A stretch of DNA of 64,000 nucleotides from Streptomyces sp. NBC_01707 (GTDB lineage: Bacteria > Actinomycetota > Actinomycetes > Streptomycetales > Streptomycetaceae). The stretch's first letter is position 1. Each line of letters begins with the position of its first letter. This document shows positions 37,047-45,782 of this stretch, piece by piece. The DNA lies in NCBI RefSeq assembly GCF_041438805.1, contig NZ_CP109190.1, positions 8,804,001 through 8,868,000 of the forward strand, given 5' to 3'. Position numbers and translations under genes: made by a program. The notes beneath the pieces are model-generated. The model ran no database searches. It was not told the origin of the DNA and saw nothing but the letters and a program-made list of their open reading frames with translations.

Positions 37047-37403
37047 ATCCGGCTTCGCTGAACTACCACCACGCATGCCTGGCCAGAGCCGGAGACCCGC
37101 CCGCTCTGCTCCGCCACCACGGCGGCGCCGACCCGTCGAACTCCGCGCGGACAAGGCGCGAAGGCCCCGCAGCGCCTGACTGCCCGAGCACCCCAAGCTC
37201 GGTGTCCGGCCGGCGGTGGCAGGTCCGGATCCCGTCAGTGTGGGCGGCGAGGGCCTGTTCGCGCGTGATGGCCCGGTGGCGCCTTCCGGCGGCGTGGCAC
37301 CCGCCGACGCGACCTCGATGGGTCGGCACCGACCCCGATGCCGAACTCAACGACCCAGTCCGAGGTCGGGTGATCTTTGCGCCCAGCTGACCCGCGCTGA
37401 GGA

Positions 37404-37429
37404 GTTCGACGATCTTCTTCCATGGGTAA
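37404..37429 (+). promoter_or_regulatory. Candidate SigB/SigH-type promoter upstream of nfeD-SPFH
   Basis: GTTC at 37404-37407 and GGGTAA at 37424-37429, 16 bases apart, resemble the -35 and -10 elements of Streptomyces stress sigma factors (GxxT...GGGTA). It lies about 170 bases before the NfeD start in an unusually AT-rich patch. Confidence 0.3.
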
Positions 37430-37598
37430 AATTAACGTAAAGAGATGAAGCAGCGTGCTCGGGGTGCACATTGCACCGGCACACCTCCGATCGTTCGGCA
37501 GGGTTTCCTTCCCCAAGGGGTATCCGGCTGTCCCGTATCGGGGTGCAATGGGGGGAGTCAGGTCCTTCCGCACCCACATCGGTCAGAAGAGGCATGCA

Positions 37599-38030
37599 AT
37601 GGATCCATGGCTGATCTGGTTGATCATCGCAGCCGTATTGGCTGCGGCGGAGATCTTCACCCTTACTGCTGCGCTCGGAATGCTGAGTGCGGCCGCGTTG
37701 GTCACGGCGGGGTCCGCCGCGGTCGGACTGCCGCTGCCGTTGCAGTTCCTGGTGTTCACCGTCGTAGCTACAGTCACCGTGCTGTTTGTGCGCCCCATTG
37801 CGCTGCGCCACGTTCTCCAGCCCCAAGTGGAGAGATTCGGCGTAGACGCACTGGTCGGCAGGGGTGCGTATGTCGTCTCGGAGGTGACGGGCCGGGGCGG
37901 CAGGGTTCGCATCGACGGTGAGGAGTGGACGGCCCGCGCCTACGACGAGACGCTGGTGATCCCTCCTGGAAAGACCGTCGACGTCATGGAGATCAGCGGC
38001 GCCACCGCGATTGTCTACCCCCGGGACTGA
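37599..38030 (+). CDS. NfeD family membrane protein
   Basis: A 143-residue protein with membrane helices (WLIWLIIAAVLAAAEIFTL, LGMLSAAALVTAGSAAVGL, FLVFTVVATVTVLFVRPIA) and a C-terminal OB-fold domain: VGRGAYVVSEVTGRGGRVRI, DGEEWTARAYDE, VIPPGKTVDVMEISGATAIV. The pairing of NfeD with an SPFH protein is conserved across bacteria and is linked to membrane-domain organisation and stress. Four bases separate it from the SPFH gene. ATG 37599 begins the first helix; a longer frame to 37455 adds only noise. Confidence 0.88.
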   Translation: MDPWLIWLIIAAVLAAAEIFTLTAALGMLSAAALVTAGSAAVGLPLPLQFLVFTVVATVTVLFVRPIALRHVLQPQVERFGVDALVGRGAYVVSEVTGRGGRVRIDGEEWTARAYDETLVIPPGKTVDVMEISGATAIVYPRD

Positions 38031-38034
38031 AAAC

Positions 38035-39072
38035 ATGGAAACTTCGGCGTTCTTGATTGCCGGCCTGATCGTCGCGCTGATCGCGGTTTTCACCGTGGTG
38101 AGGGCGGTCCGTATCGTGCCCCAGGCACGCGCTCGTAATGTCGAGCGGCTCGGCCGCTATCACCGGACCTTGAATCCCGGCCTCAGCCTCGTGATCCCTT
38201 ACATCGACCGCGTTCATCCGGTGATTGATCTGCGCGAACAGGTTGTTTCCTTCAAACCGCAGCCGGTCATCACCGAAGACAATCTGGTTGTAGAGATCGA
38301 CACCGTTCTGTACTTCCAGGTCACCGACCCACGCGCGGCCTTCTACGAGATCGCGAATTTCCTTCAGGCGGTCGAGCAGCTCACCGTCACCACCTTGCGC
38401 AACGTCGTGGGATCCATGGACCTGGAAAAGACGCTCACCTCACGGGACACCATCAACAGCCAGCTGCGCGGGGTGTTGGACGAAGCCACCGGAAAGTGGG
38501 GGCTGAGGGTCAACCGGGTGGAGATCAAGGCCATCGACCCTCCGCAGTCCATCAAGGACGCGATGCAGAAGCAGATGCGAGCCGAGCGGGACAAGCGGGC
38601 CGCGATTCTCGGTGCCGAGGGGCAGCGCCAGTCGCAGATCCTCACCGCCGAAGGCGACAAACAGGCGGCTGTCCTGCGCGCGGAGGGTAACCGGACCGCT
38701 GCGATTCTCCAGGCCGAGGGCCAGTCCCGGGCCATCGACGAGGTGTTCCAGGCCGTACATCGCAACGATCCCGACCCCAAGCTGCTCGCCTACCAATACC
38801 TCCAGACGCTGCCGCAACTCGCGCAAGGCTCGGGCAACAATTTCTGGGTGATCCCCAGTGAGATCACCTCTGCACTCCAGGGGGTGTCCCGCGCCTTCAC
38901 CGAGGTGTTGCCCCAGTCACCGGCCACCCGAGAGAAGCCCTCGGACGACATGGTCGCCCAGGCCGCCAACGACAAGGCTCAGGCGGAGGAAGCCGCTGCC
39001 GCGGCCCTTGCCGACGCGGCCAAGGCCGAGGGCGCCAACCCTGATGCCCTCCCGCCTCACCCGCCTCGCTGA
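38035..39072 (+). CDS. SPFH/band 7 (stomatin-like) membrane protein
   Basis: A 345-residue protein. An N-terminal membrane hairpin or anchor (FLIAGLIVALIAVFTVV) is followed by the SPFH core (VERLGRYHRTLNPGLSLVIP, IDLREQVVSFKPQPVITEDN, VTDPRAAFYEIANFLQAVEQ, LRNVVGSMDLEKTLTSRDTI). Then comes a long helix with AEG-containing repeats (GAEGQRQSQ, TAEGDKQAA, RAEGNRTAA, QAEGQSRA) typical of QmcA/stomatin oligomers. The C-terminus is Ala-rich. Operon partner of the NfeD gene; together they would form a membrane-bound cage or microdomain. Confidence 0.93.
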   Translation: METSAFLIAGLIVALIAVFTVVRAVRIVPQARARNVERLGRYHRTLNPGLSLVIPYIDRVHPVIDLREQVVSFKPQPVITEDNLVVEIDTVLYFQVTDPRAAFYEIANFLQAVEQLTVTTLRNVVGSMDLEKTLTSRDTINSQLRGVLDEATGKWGLRVNRVEIKAIDPPQSIKDAMQKQMRAERDKRAAILGAEGQRQSQILTAEGDKQAAVLRAEGNRTAAILQAEGQSRAIDEVFQAVHRNDPDPKLLAYQYLQTLPQLAQGSGNNFWVIPSEITSALQGVSRAFTEVLPQSPATREKPSDDMVAQAANDKAQAEEAAAAALADAAKAEGANPDALPPHPPR

Positions 39073-39086
39073 CGGCGGGCGGCACC

Positions 39087-39262
39087 TCTGCCGGCGCAAC
39101 TCGCGCACCGGAAAGCTTCAAGCGCCCTGCCGGAGACGTCCAGCAGGTCCGCGCCCAGGTGCGGCAGGTCCTCGGCCTGTACCAAGGCGATCCACGCGCG
39201 CAGCAGGGTGCTCTTCTCCTCTGCGGGCTCCAGCAGTGTGGCGACCGTGTGGGTGAGACCGG
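39087..39262 (-). pseudogene. Possible ISL3-type transposase fragment
   Basis: The minus-strand frame TLLEPAEEKSTLLRAWIALV followed by QAEDLPHLGADLLD resembles the helical region preceding the last catalytic block of ISL3-like transposases (LxxWIxxxxxxDLPxLxxF). No other part of the element is visible. Low confidence. Confidence 0.35.
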
Positions 39263-39269
39263 TGAGGGC

Positions 39270-39848
39270 TCAGGCCACGGAGACCGCACGCCGTCTGCGT
39301 ACCGGCGCGAGTGCCTCGGTCCACTCCACGACGCGATCGAGCAGCCCACTCAAGGCGTCATCACTGAACTCACTCGGCGTGAACACGGAGAAGTCCTCGA
39401 AGTCCGAAGCCAGGTGAAGCGAGACCTGTGCCGGGACGTCGGCGAGTCCGAGCAGGCCGCACATCTGCCGCAACTGGGCTGCCGAGCCCGTGCCCCCGGC
39501 GACGCCGTAGGAGACGATCCCGGCAGCCTTGTCGGCCCACTCGGCGAAGACGAAGTCGACGGCGTCCTTGAGCACGCCCGGCATCTGGTGGTTGTACTCG
39601 GGCGTGACGAAGACGAATCCGTCGAAGCCGTCGATCGTCCGCACCCACTCCTGCGCCTCAGGGCCACCCTCCCCACCCCTGGCCGGAGGAACCGCCTGGT
39701 CGAAGTGAGGAAGGCGGAAGTCCGCGAGGTCCACCAGTTCGAAGTCGGCGTCGCCGCGTCGCCCCGCGATGTCGTGGACCCACCCGGCGACCTGTGCACC
39801 GAGCCGACCTGGACGAGTGCTCCCGAGAATGATGCCGATCCTGTTCAC
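39270..39848 (-). CDS. NADPH-dependent FMN reductase
   Basis: A 192-residue flavodoxin-like reductase: RIGIILGSTRPGRLGAQVAG binds the FMN phosphate, FVFVTPEYNHQMPGVLKDAV is the signature PEYN motif, and YGVAGGTGSAAQLRQMCGLL is the second loop. It reduces FMN or quinones with NAD(P)H. GTG 39848 with CAGGAG eight bases upstream is the start; a frame to 40010 only adds the divergent intergenic region. Divergent from the ECF41 sigma gene; such sigma factors are often beside oxidoreductases, so it may be a target. Confidence 0.9.
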   Translation of the reverse strand: MNRIGIILGSTRPGRLGAQVAGWVHDIAGRRGDADFELVDLADFRLPHFDQAVPPARGGEGGPEAQEWVRTIDGFDGFVFVTPEYNHQMPGVLKDAVDFVFAEWADKAAGIVSYGVAGGTGSAAQLRQMCGLLGLADVPAQVSLHLASDFEDFSVFTPSEFSDDALSGLLDRVVEWTEALAPVRRRRAVSVA

Positions 39849-40071
39849 TGTGCTGTCTCCTGTCGCGAAAGGGGGTGGGGACCCGCGAAGTGCCACGGAG
39901 TACTCGGTCCCCACCGTCGTATTCGGCAGTTCGCCGTCACCGCGGACCGACGGGGCAGCGACCGCAATTGTCAGGACGACGGCCGGCCCGTGTCGACGGC
40001 TGACATCCATGGGCGCTGTTTCGTCGAATCACGAGGAGACGCGAACTCGGTGAGTGAAGGGGACTGGACCG

Positions 40072-41028
40072 ATGAAGATCACAGGCGGACGCGACGAACC
40101 CACGGCGCGGCCGGACGACCATCTGCTCGAGCCCGAACGCCGCGCCCTGGCCAATGTCGCCTACCGCCTCCTCGGCTCGCTGACCGAGGCGGAGGACGCG
40201 GTCCAGGAGGCCTACACCCGCTGGTTATCGCTCCCTGAGGCGCGACGCGACGCGATCTCCTCTCCAGGCGCCTGGCTGACCACCGTCGTGAGCCGGATCT
40301 GCCTCGACCAACTCCGTTCGGCCCGTGTGCGTCGCGAGCGGTACGTCGGTGAATGGATTCCCGAGCCGCTGCCGGTGCGTGCGGAGTGGAGCGAGCTCCC
40401 GCTCGGATCGATGGCGAGGGACCCGGCCGACCACATCACCTTGGACGAGTCCGTCGAGATGGCGTTCTTGGTCGTCCTCGACTCGATGACGCCGGCCGAG
40501 CGCGTCGCCTTCATGTTGCACGATGTCTTCCGGGTGCCGTTCGGCGAGGTGGCCGAGATCGTCGGCCGTACCCCCGGGGCCTGCCGCGAACTGGCCTCCG
40601 CGGGCCGCCGCCGAGTGGCTGCTGCCCGTAGCCGCGGTGCGGCGGCGCCGCGCCGTGCCGTGCTCGTCCGTGACTTCCGACAGGCTTGGCAGGCCAAGGA
40701 CGTGGATGCCCTCATCAGACTGCTCGACCCGTCGGTCGTCGCGGTCGCGGACGGTGGCGGTCGTGCGATGGCGTCCCCGGTCCCGGTCCAAGGCCGGGGG
40801 GCGGTCGCGGAGTTCCTGGTGCGCCTGGCGGCTCTCGCGGGTCGGCTCGACCTTCTCGAACGGACCGTCAACGGCCAGCCGGGACTCGTCGCGATGAAGG
40901 GCCGTGACGTACTGACCGTCTACGCCTTCGACATCGACGACGACCGCATCCAACGGATCTGGGCGATCCGCAACCCGGACAAGCTGCGGCCCTGGGCCGA
41001 CACATCCGCCCGGCCTGCTGGACGCTGA
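40072..41028 (+). CDS. ECF41-type RNA polymerase sigma factor (SigJ-like)
   Basis: A 318-residue sigma factor with sigma-2 (LEPERRALANVAYRLLGSLT, EAEDAVQEAYTRW) and sigma-4 (FMLHDVFRVPFGEVAEIVGR) followed by a fused NTF2-like C-terminal domain of about 120 residues. ECF41 hallmarks are visible: the WIPEP motif in the linker, DGGG in the C-terminal domain (VAVADGGGRA) and the terminal NPDKL. In this group the extension replaces a separate anti-sigma factor and modulates activity. GGGGA lies before ATG 40072. Neighbours are an FMN reductase (divergent) and a VOC protein (downstream). Confidence 0.93.
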   Translation: MKITGGRDEPTARPDDHLLEPERRALANVAYRLLGSLTEAEDAVQEAYTRWLSLPEARRDAISSPGAWLTTVVSRICLDQLRSARVRRERYVGEWIPEPLPVRAEWSELPLGSMARDPADHITLDESVEMAFLVVLDSMTPAERVAFMLHDVFRVPFGEVAEIVGRTPGACRELASAGRRRVAAARSRGAAAPRRAVLVRDFRQAWQAKDVDALIRLLDPSVVAVADGGGRAMASPVPVQGRGAVAEFLVRLAALAGRLDLLERTVNGQPGLVAMKGRDVLTVYAFDIDDDRIQRIWAIRNPDKLRPWADTSARPAGR

Positions 41029-41123
41029 CAACTCGCCCTGCTGCGCCGTCGATTCGACAGGCCGACTGCGCGGCCGGTGCGGTGCCTGCACCGGCCTGAT
41101 CCAGACCTCAGAAGGGGACCGTC

Positions 41124-41582
41124 ATGACCCTCACTGCCCACACCTTGCACCTCACCGCGCGGGGCACGGACGAGGCATCCGACTGGTATCAGAAGGTGTT
41201 CGGAGCCGAGGAGCTCACCAGGCTGGTGGTGCCCGGCGGCCGACTGATCCACGTCCAGCTCCGCATCGGGACACTCACCCTGATGCTGGCCGACGAGTTC
41301 CCGGAGCTGGAGTCCTTCGGACCACAGCACTTCGGCGGTACCTACGGTGCCGTCTACCTGCATGTCGACGATGTCGACGCCGCCTGGCAGCGGGCCGTCC
41401 ATGCCGGTGCCACCGTGATCCGTCCGGTGAGCGACACCTTCTGGGGCGAGCGGGAAGGGCAACTGCTCGACCCGTTCGGTCATCGCTGGGGGCTGACGCA
41501 GCACCTCCGCGACATCCCGCTCGCTGATCTCCAGGAGCTCACCACCGAAGCGTTCTCAGGGCTCAGTTCCATTTCGAAATGA
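41124..41582 (+). CDS. VOC family protein (PhnB-like)
   Basis: A 152-residue glyoxalase-fold protein: TLHLTARGTDEASDWYQKVF, GAEELTRLVVPGGRLIHVQL, MLADEFPELESFGPQHFGGT, YLHVDDVDAAWQRAVHAGAT and FWGEREGQLLDPFGHRWGL. This is the PhnB-like DUF1428 relative pattern with a C-terminal DPFGHRW. Function unknown; relatives bind metals and small aromatics. AAGGGG lies seven bases before the ATG. It lies 95 bases after the sigma gene on the same strand, so possibly co-transcribed. Confidence 0.9.
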   Translation: MTLTAHTLHLTARGTDEASDWYQKVFGAEELTRLVVPGGRLIHVQLRIGTLTLMLADEFPELESFGPQHFGGTYGAVYLHVDDVDAAWQRAVHAGATVIRPVSDTFWGEREGQLLDPFGHRWGLTQHLRDIPLADLQELTTEAFSGLSSISK

Positions 41583-42288
41583 CCAATAGGGCCGCCCCGG
41601 TTCCAGTGGGAGCCGGGTGTCTCATACGCTCCAGCGAAGACGCTCGGCGGGGATGGCGCGCGTCGATCTGCAAGCCGGCGGCACACGCCGAGCCGAGCGT
41701 CCCGCCGACCTGGCCGTGCTCGCGTAGGCCGACGGCGAGTCTCATTCGGGTAGCGGCAACAGCTGGTCCTGCACTCCCGCCTCTCCGCCGCTACATCGAC
41801 GGCTGCTTCCTCGACAGCCGTACGGAGTGCCTCGGAGAAGTGGTCGACCCGTGCACGGAGACCGTCATCTGTACGCCCTGGACGACTGCTCCCGCACCAA
41901 GCACGTGATGTACCACCACGGAAGGTGAACTCCGGCGCCATCATGCGAGAACCGCCCGCGTGATGTCCTCCGCCCCACCGGGTGGTCGGGCTCCGACGAG
42001 GCCGACCATCGGCACGGTGCTCGGCGTCGGTGCGAGGTTTCCGAGGCGGTCCTGTCCGCATTCGATCGAGTGTGGGAATGCCGGGCAGTTGATCACGCCG
42101 AAGCCCAACGAGCCCTGCTTCCCTATGAGTTCAACCGAGCCGGGGAGGACTGCGAACACTCCGGGTCACGCCGGTCGAAGTGTCCGAGGGCGTACGAGAT
42201 CCGGTATCGCAGCGCGGCAGGGAAGCAGACCGAGGAAGCCAGGTTCGCTCGGTAGGACGACGCGGTCGAGCGTTTTTCGGAGATCTGG
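41583..42288. other. Gene-poor stretch with unassigned coding-like fragments
   Basis: No intact gene. A minus-strand frame ending at 41941 (GSVELIGKQGSLGFGVINC, VPMVGLVGARPPGGAEDIT) has coding-like codons but no recognisable family or start. Probably decayed mobile or accessory DNA continuing into the TnpB relic. Confidence 0.35.
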
Positions 42289-42400
42289 GCACACCGCCGA
42301 GGAGAACCGGCCCACTCAGGAGAAATTCCGCTGCGGCTCGTGCGGCCACTCGGCGCGCGCCGACAGTGTGGGCGCCCTGAACGCTCTATGGGCCGGGCCG
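42289..42400 (+). mobile_element. TnpB (IS605/IS200 OrfB) zinc-ribbon remnant
   Basis: The frame AEENRPTQEKFRCGSCGHSA followed by RADSVGALNAL matches the C-terminal zinc ribbon and last catalytic Asp of TnpB (NRxxQxxFxCxxCGxxxxADxxGAxNIL), here with only the second CxxC pair. The N-terminal RuvC parts are missing. Sequence 42401-42738 holds no supported gene. Confidence 0.65.
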
Positions 42401-42738
42401 GGCCGACCAGGCCTGGCGAGGAGCCCCCGGCTGCCGCCGGGGGAGGAGTTCCGGATCCGAGAGGTGGGGGAGACGACCCAGCACGTGCACGACCTCGTCC
42501 AGGACACGATGGCGATCCAGACCTGGGGCCGAGCCGCGATCGCCTCGCGCAGGACGTACCTGTCGCTCACAGAACCCTGCCGGGTGGGTCGTCCCCCATT
42601 CGGCCCGTAGTGGTTGCTGGTGAGCGTCGTTGGAGGTGGGCTGTCAGTGCGCCTGCTGATAGTCGCCGGCGCCAGGAGTGGCCCGCCGAACGGGCGGGGT
42701 CAGCTCCCCACCGAACCACACGAGAGTTGGAGATTCCC

Positions 42739-42912
42739 ATGCCCTATCGCAAGGGACAGCACGTGGAGTACCGGGACCACCAGGACGAGCTTCAGCGGGG
42801 CGAGATCCGGAGCGCCGAGGGCAGCGGGGCGCAAACGCGCTACGCCGTCCAGAACGAGGCGACCATGCGTGAAGACAAGGTCAGCGAGAACCAGATCGAG
42901 CGGGAGCTGTAA
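42739..42912 (+). CDS. HVA1/DUF2945 family small protein
   Basis: A 57-residue hydrophilic protein: MPYRKGQHVEYRDHQDELQR, GEIRSAEGSGAQTRYAVQNE, ATMREDKVSENQIEREL. The KGxxVxW/Y...GxI pattern is the small Tudor-like HVA1 (hypervirulence-associated, DUF2945) domain, of unknown function in bacteria. GGAG lies eight bases before ATG 42739. A perfect hairpin terminator follows, so it is a single-gene transcript. Confidence 0.82.
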   Translation: MPYRKGQHVEYRDHQDELQRGEIRSAEGSGAQTRYAVQNEATMREDKVSENQIEREL

Positions 42913-42932
42913 CCAGCTGTCCTGCTGACGCG

Positions 42933-42967
42933 GCCGCCGTTGCACGGAACCAACGTGCAACGGCGGC
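42933..42967 (+). terminator. Perfect 14-bp stem-loop after the HVA1 gene
   Basis: GCCGCCGTTGCACG and CGTGCAACGGCGGC pair exactly around the 7-base loop GAACCAA, 20 bases after the stop codon at 42912. Confidence 0.85.
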
Positions 42968-43097
42968 TACTCTCTTTCAGCGCAGTCGGGGCCCGGTCAT
43001 GGGCCCTCCGGGCTCGCTCACCGCCGAGCACCCGGGCCGCCGAAGCGTCCCGTGAGCGGGGCGCTGGGCATGGGGAAGTCAAGGCCTGTCGGGCCGG

Positions 43098-44192
43098 TCA
43101 CCATCGCATGCAGCGAAGGGCCATCAAGGCCACATCGTCGCGGATCCGGCCGCCGGTCCATGAGCGCAGGTCGTCCAGCAAGCGGTCGAGCAGGGCGTCC
43201 GGATCGCTCTCGCCGATGCTTCGGAGGCGTTCGGCGACCGGGTAGAAGCGGCCCTGCCGATTGCGGGCTTCGGAGGTGCCGTCGGTGTAGAGCAGCAGCA
43301 GGTCACCGGGTTGGAAGGGGACCTTCTGCAAGCGATAACAGTCACCGGCCAGCTCACACAGCCCCAGGGGTGGCGCGGCCACCTCGGCCGACAGCTCGGT
43401 GACGGTCCCCTCGCGGTGGCGCAGCAGCGGTGGGGGATGGCCGCAGTTGACGATGACGGCCGCGTGGTTCTCCTCCGGTGCCGTGGTGACCAGAATCGCG
43501 GTGGCGAACTCTTCGCTTCGGCCGCGCCGGGTGATCGCGCCGTCGAGTCGCGTGGCCACGCTTTCCAGGCCGGGTTCGGTTCGGGCCACGTCACGGAAGA
43601 CGCCGAGGATGTCGGCGGCGACCTCCACTGCTTCGAATCCCTTGCCGCGGACGTCGCCCAGCAGCACCCGGACGCCGAACTTGGTGTCCAGCAGGTCGTA
43701 CAGGTCCCCGCCGATTCGGGCATCCGGCTCCGCAGCGGCATAGCGCACCGCCACCTGCAGACGGCCCACCCGGGGTGGGAGCGGGCGCAGCAGGGCCCTC
43801 TGAACCGCCTCGGTGATGTTGTGCAGCCGGGCCGCCGCCTGCTCTTCTCTGTGCATGAGGGCGATAACGCCCGAAGTGACGGCGGCAGCCAGCACCACGC
43901 AGCCCGCGGAGCTCACGTGGATCACTGTCGGCACACTCGGATTCGCCCGAGCGAGTACGAACACCAGGACGATTGCCAGAACACCCGCAGCCAGCGGAGC
44001 CCAAACCCTCCGGGCTCCGACGGCCGCCAGCACAGGCACCGAGATCAGGACCGGGGAAAGGGTGCTGTCCGGCCCGGACACCAGATCGACGGCTACGCAC
44101 GCCGCAATCATCAAACAGCCGAGGCCGAGGAGAAACTTGACGCCGAGGGGCAGCTCCACCCACCTGTGGCGCTCGTACCAGGCGGCAACCAT
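43098..44192 (-). CDS. PP2C-type (RsbU/SpoIIE) serine/threonine phosphatase
   Basis: A 364-residue membrane-anchored phosphatase. Four to five N-terminal membrane helices (GVKFLLGLGCLMIAACVAVD, SPVLISVPVLAAVGA, WAPLAAGVLAIVLVFVLA, AGCVVLAAAVTSGVIALM) precede a SpoIIE catalytic domain: GGDLYDLLDTKFGVRVLLGD, DVRGKGFEAVEVA, NCGHPPPLLR, LLLYTDGTSEARN and IRDDVALMAL, which supply the metal-binding Asp/Gly residues. It would dephosphorylate STAS-type antagonists and switch on a partner sigma factor; the STAS protein at 31758 is one candidate in the window, but it is far away. ATG 44192 with AGGGGA is the start. Confidence 0.92.
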   Translation of the reverse strand: MVAAWYERHRWVELPLGVKFLLGLGCLMIAACVAVDLVSGPDSTLSPVLISVPVLAAVGARRVWAPLAAGVLAIVLVFVLARANPSVPTVIHVSSAGCVVLAAAVTSGVIALMHREEQAAARLHNITEAVQRALLRPLPPRVGRLQVAVRYAAAEPDARIGGDLYDLLDTKFGVRVLLGDVRGKGFEAVEVAADILGVFRDVARTEPGLESVATRLDGAITRRGRSEEFATAILVTTAPEENHAAVIVNCGHPPPLLRHREGTVTELSAEVAAPPLGLCELAGDCYRLQKVPFQPGDLLLLYTDGTSEARNRQGRFYPVAERLRSIGESDPDALLDRLLDDLRSWTGGRIRDDVALMALRCMRW

Positions 44193-44704
44193 GGGTGTCC
44201 CCTCTGTCCAGGGCTCTCCCCTCCCAATGTTCCGGGCCGCGTCGTCATCCCGCCAGCCGGCGCTCACCGATGTCGGGCCAACCCTTGAACGCGCTCTGCG
44301 CATCGTCGCCGGCAGGCAGTCCGCTGGAGGCCAAGGGCCGGGGCCGGGCCATGCCCTCGGCCGGTGCTGGTCGCCTCCACGGATGCTTTGCACCATCTGG
44401 TCACCCACTTCTTCGAGTACGGCCGGGCGCTTGTGGAGGCGTCCGGCCGGGCGGGGTGACATCGGGTGCCGGCCATCAGCCGTCGCTGGATGGGATCCGG
44501 GTGAAGACCACGGCACGGTGGCGGTCCGCATGCCGTCGCACCTGGTTGGTTCACCGCGCTTGGATGCTCCGCCTGGAAGCCGCTGCCGCGGCGCCCAGGG
44601 AAGCCTGGTGACTTTGAGGCGTTCAGACCTGGTTTGCTGCCCCTGATCCCCATTTGGCGGACCCCGACGCTGTGGTGAGCGGGGCTTGGACGTAGTCTGC
44701 GGCC
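44193..44704. other. Intergenic stretch, no supported gene
   Basis: A plus-strand frame of about 30 residues (LVASTDALHHLVTHFFEYGR then ALVEASGRAG, stop near 44459) has coding-like codons but no start or known family; it may be the tail of a lost gene. Confidence 0.35.
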
Positions 44705-45355
44705 ATGAATGACGCCCCGCCGCTCACTCCGTCCGAAGCCGTTGAACTGCTGCTGGCCGGAAACCAGCGCTTCGTCGCCGGCACCCCGCAGCACCCGAAC
44801 CAGGACGCCGCGCGCCGTGCGGAGACCGCACCCGGCCAGCGTCCGTTCGCCGTGATCTTCGGCTGCTCCGACTCACGCCTCGCCGCCGAGATCATCTTCG
44901 ACCAGGGCCTGGGTGATCTGTTCGTCGTCCGCACCGCGGGCCACGTGGCAGGGCCGGAGGTGCTGGGCAGCATCGAGTACGGCGTGAGCGTGCTGGACTG
45001 CCCGCTGGTCGTGGTGCTGGGCCACGACTCATGCGGCGCGGTCGCGGCCACCCGCGCCGCCCTGACCGACGGCGTCGCCGCCACCGGGTACGTGCGTGAC
45101 GTCATCGAACGCGTCACCCCCAGCGTCCTGGCCGCCCGCGCCGCCGGGCTCACCCAGGACGACGAAATCATCGCCGAGCACATACGGCACAGCGTCGACC
45201 TCCTCCTGGACCGCTCCAGGGTGCTCGCCGACCAGGTCGCCACCGGGCGGACCGCCGTGGTGGGCCTGTCCTACCGGCTGGCCGACGGCAGTGCGCAACT
45301 CGTCACGACCCGCGGCCTGCCCGTCGAAGCGGCGGCCCCGGGACCAGGCGCCTGA
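44705..45355 (+). CDS. Beta-class carbonic anhydrase
   Basis: A 216-residue zinc enzyme that interconverts CO2 and bicarbonate. The first zinc Cys and the catalytic Asp-Arg dyad are in VIFGCSDSRLAAEI; the His and second Cys ligands are in VVLGHDSCGAVAA. FVVRTAGHVAGPEVLGSIEY and the HIRHSVDLLL helix are typical of the bacterial plant-type clade. All key residues are present, so it should be active. Single gene. It is probably expressed to supply bicarbonate, but no control element could be assigned. Confidence 0.94.
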   Translation: MNDAPPLTPSEAVELLLAGNQRFVAGTPQHPNQDAARRAETAPGQRPFAVIFGCSDSRLAAEIIFDQGLGDLFVVRTAGHVAGPEVLGSIEYGVSVLDCPLVVVLGHDSCGAVAATRAALTDGVAATGYVRDVIERVTPSVLAARAAGLTQDDEIIAEHIRHSVDLLLDRSRVLADQVATGRTAVVGLSYRLADGSAQLVTTRGLPVEAAAPGPGA

Positions 45356-45782
45356 ACGGCGGCCGCACGGGCGGAGTGGGCGGGGGAGGCGTGGGCATGT
45401 GACCCCGTGAGTCGGTGTCGACCGAAGCGCGACGCCGTAACGCTGAGTGTTCGCGTAACGGGTCCGGTGTGTCACGTCCTCCTCGACCAGCGGCATCCTG
45501 CGGCTGTCGGGCAAGGCAAATAGCGCCGACTGGCCTCCTCGGGCGGCCCCGGCTGCCTCTTCTCCGGCTGAATCCGGCATGACAGCTCGTCGCCCCGCCG
45601 TCCTGCGATGCACCGCATCTGACGTCGTGCGCGTTGATCTACCAGGGATTACGGGACAGCCCTTACCCGCTGCGAACTGAAGGGCGGGAGCAGTACGGGA
45701 GCCGGACATCCGCTGGCCTGAATGCCCTCCCAGGAGACGCGGGATGCCGCCTTTTCCCAACCTCGTCATGCGGTCGAGCGGG
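45356..45782. other. Intergenic stretch, nothing convincing
   Basis: No frame with a supported start. A minus-strand open segment (RRMPLVEEDVTHRTRYANTQ) has mixed codon use and no family match. Confidence 0.4.

Noticed and set aside
39849..40071. ECF41 promoter (TGTCA...CGTC) between the FMN reductase and sigma genes
   Set aside because: TGTCA occurs at 39969-39973, but no CGTC stands at the right distance; the match was too weak to list.
41941..42159. A 72-residue minus-strand frame with coding-like codons
   Set aside because: No start with a ribosome site and no recognisable family; mentioned only as part of the gene-poor stretch.
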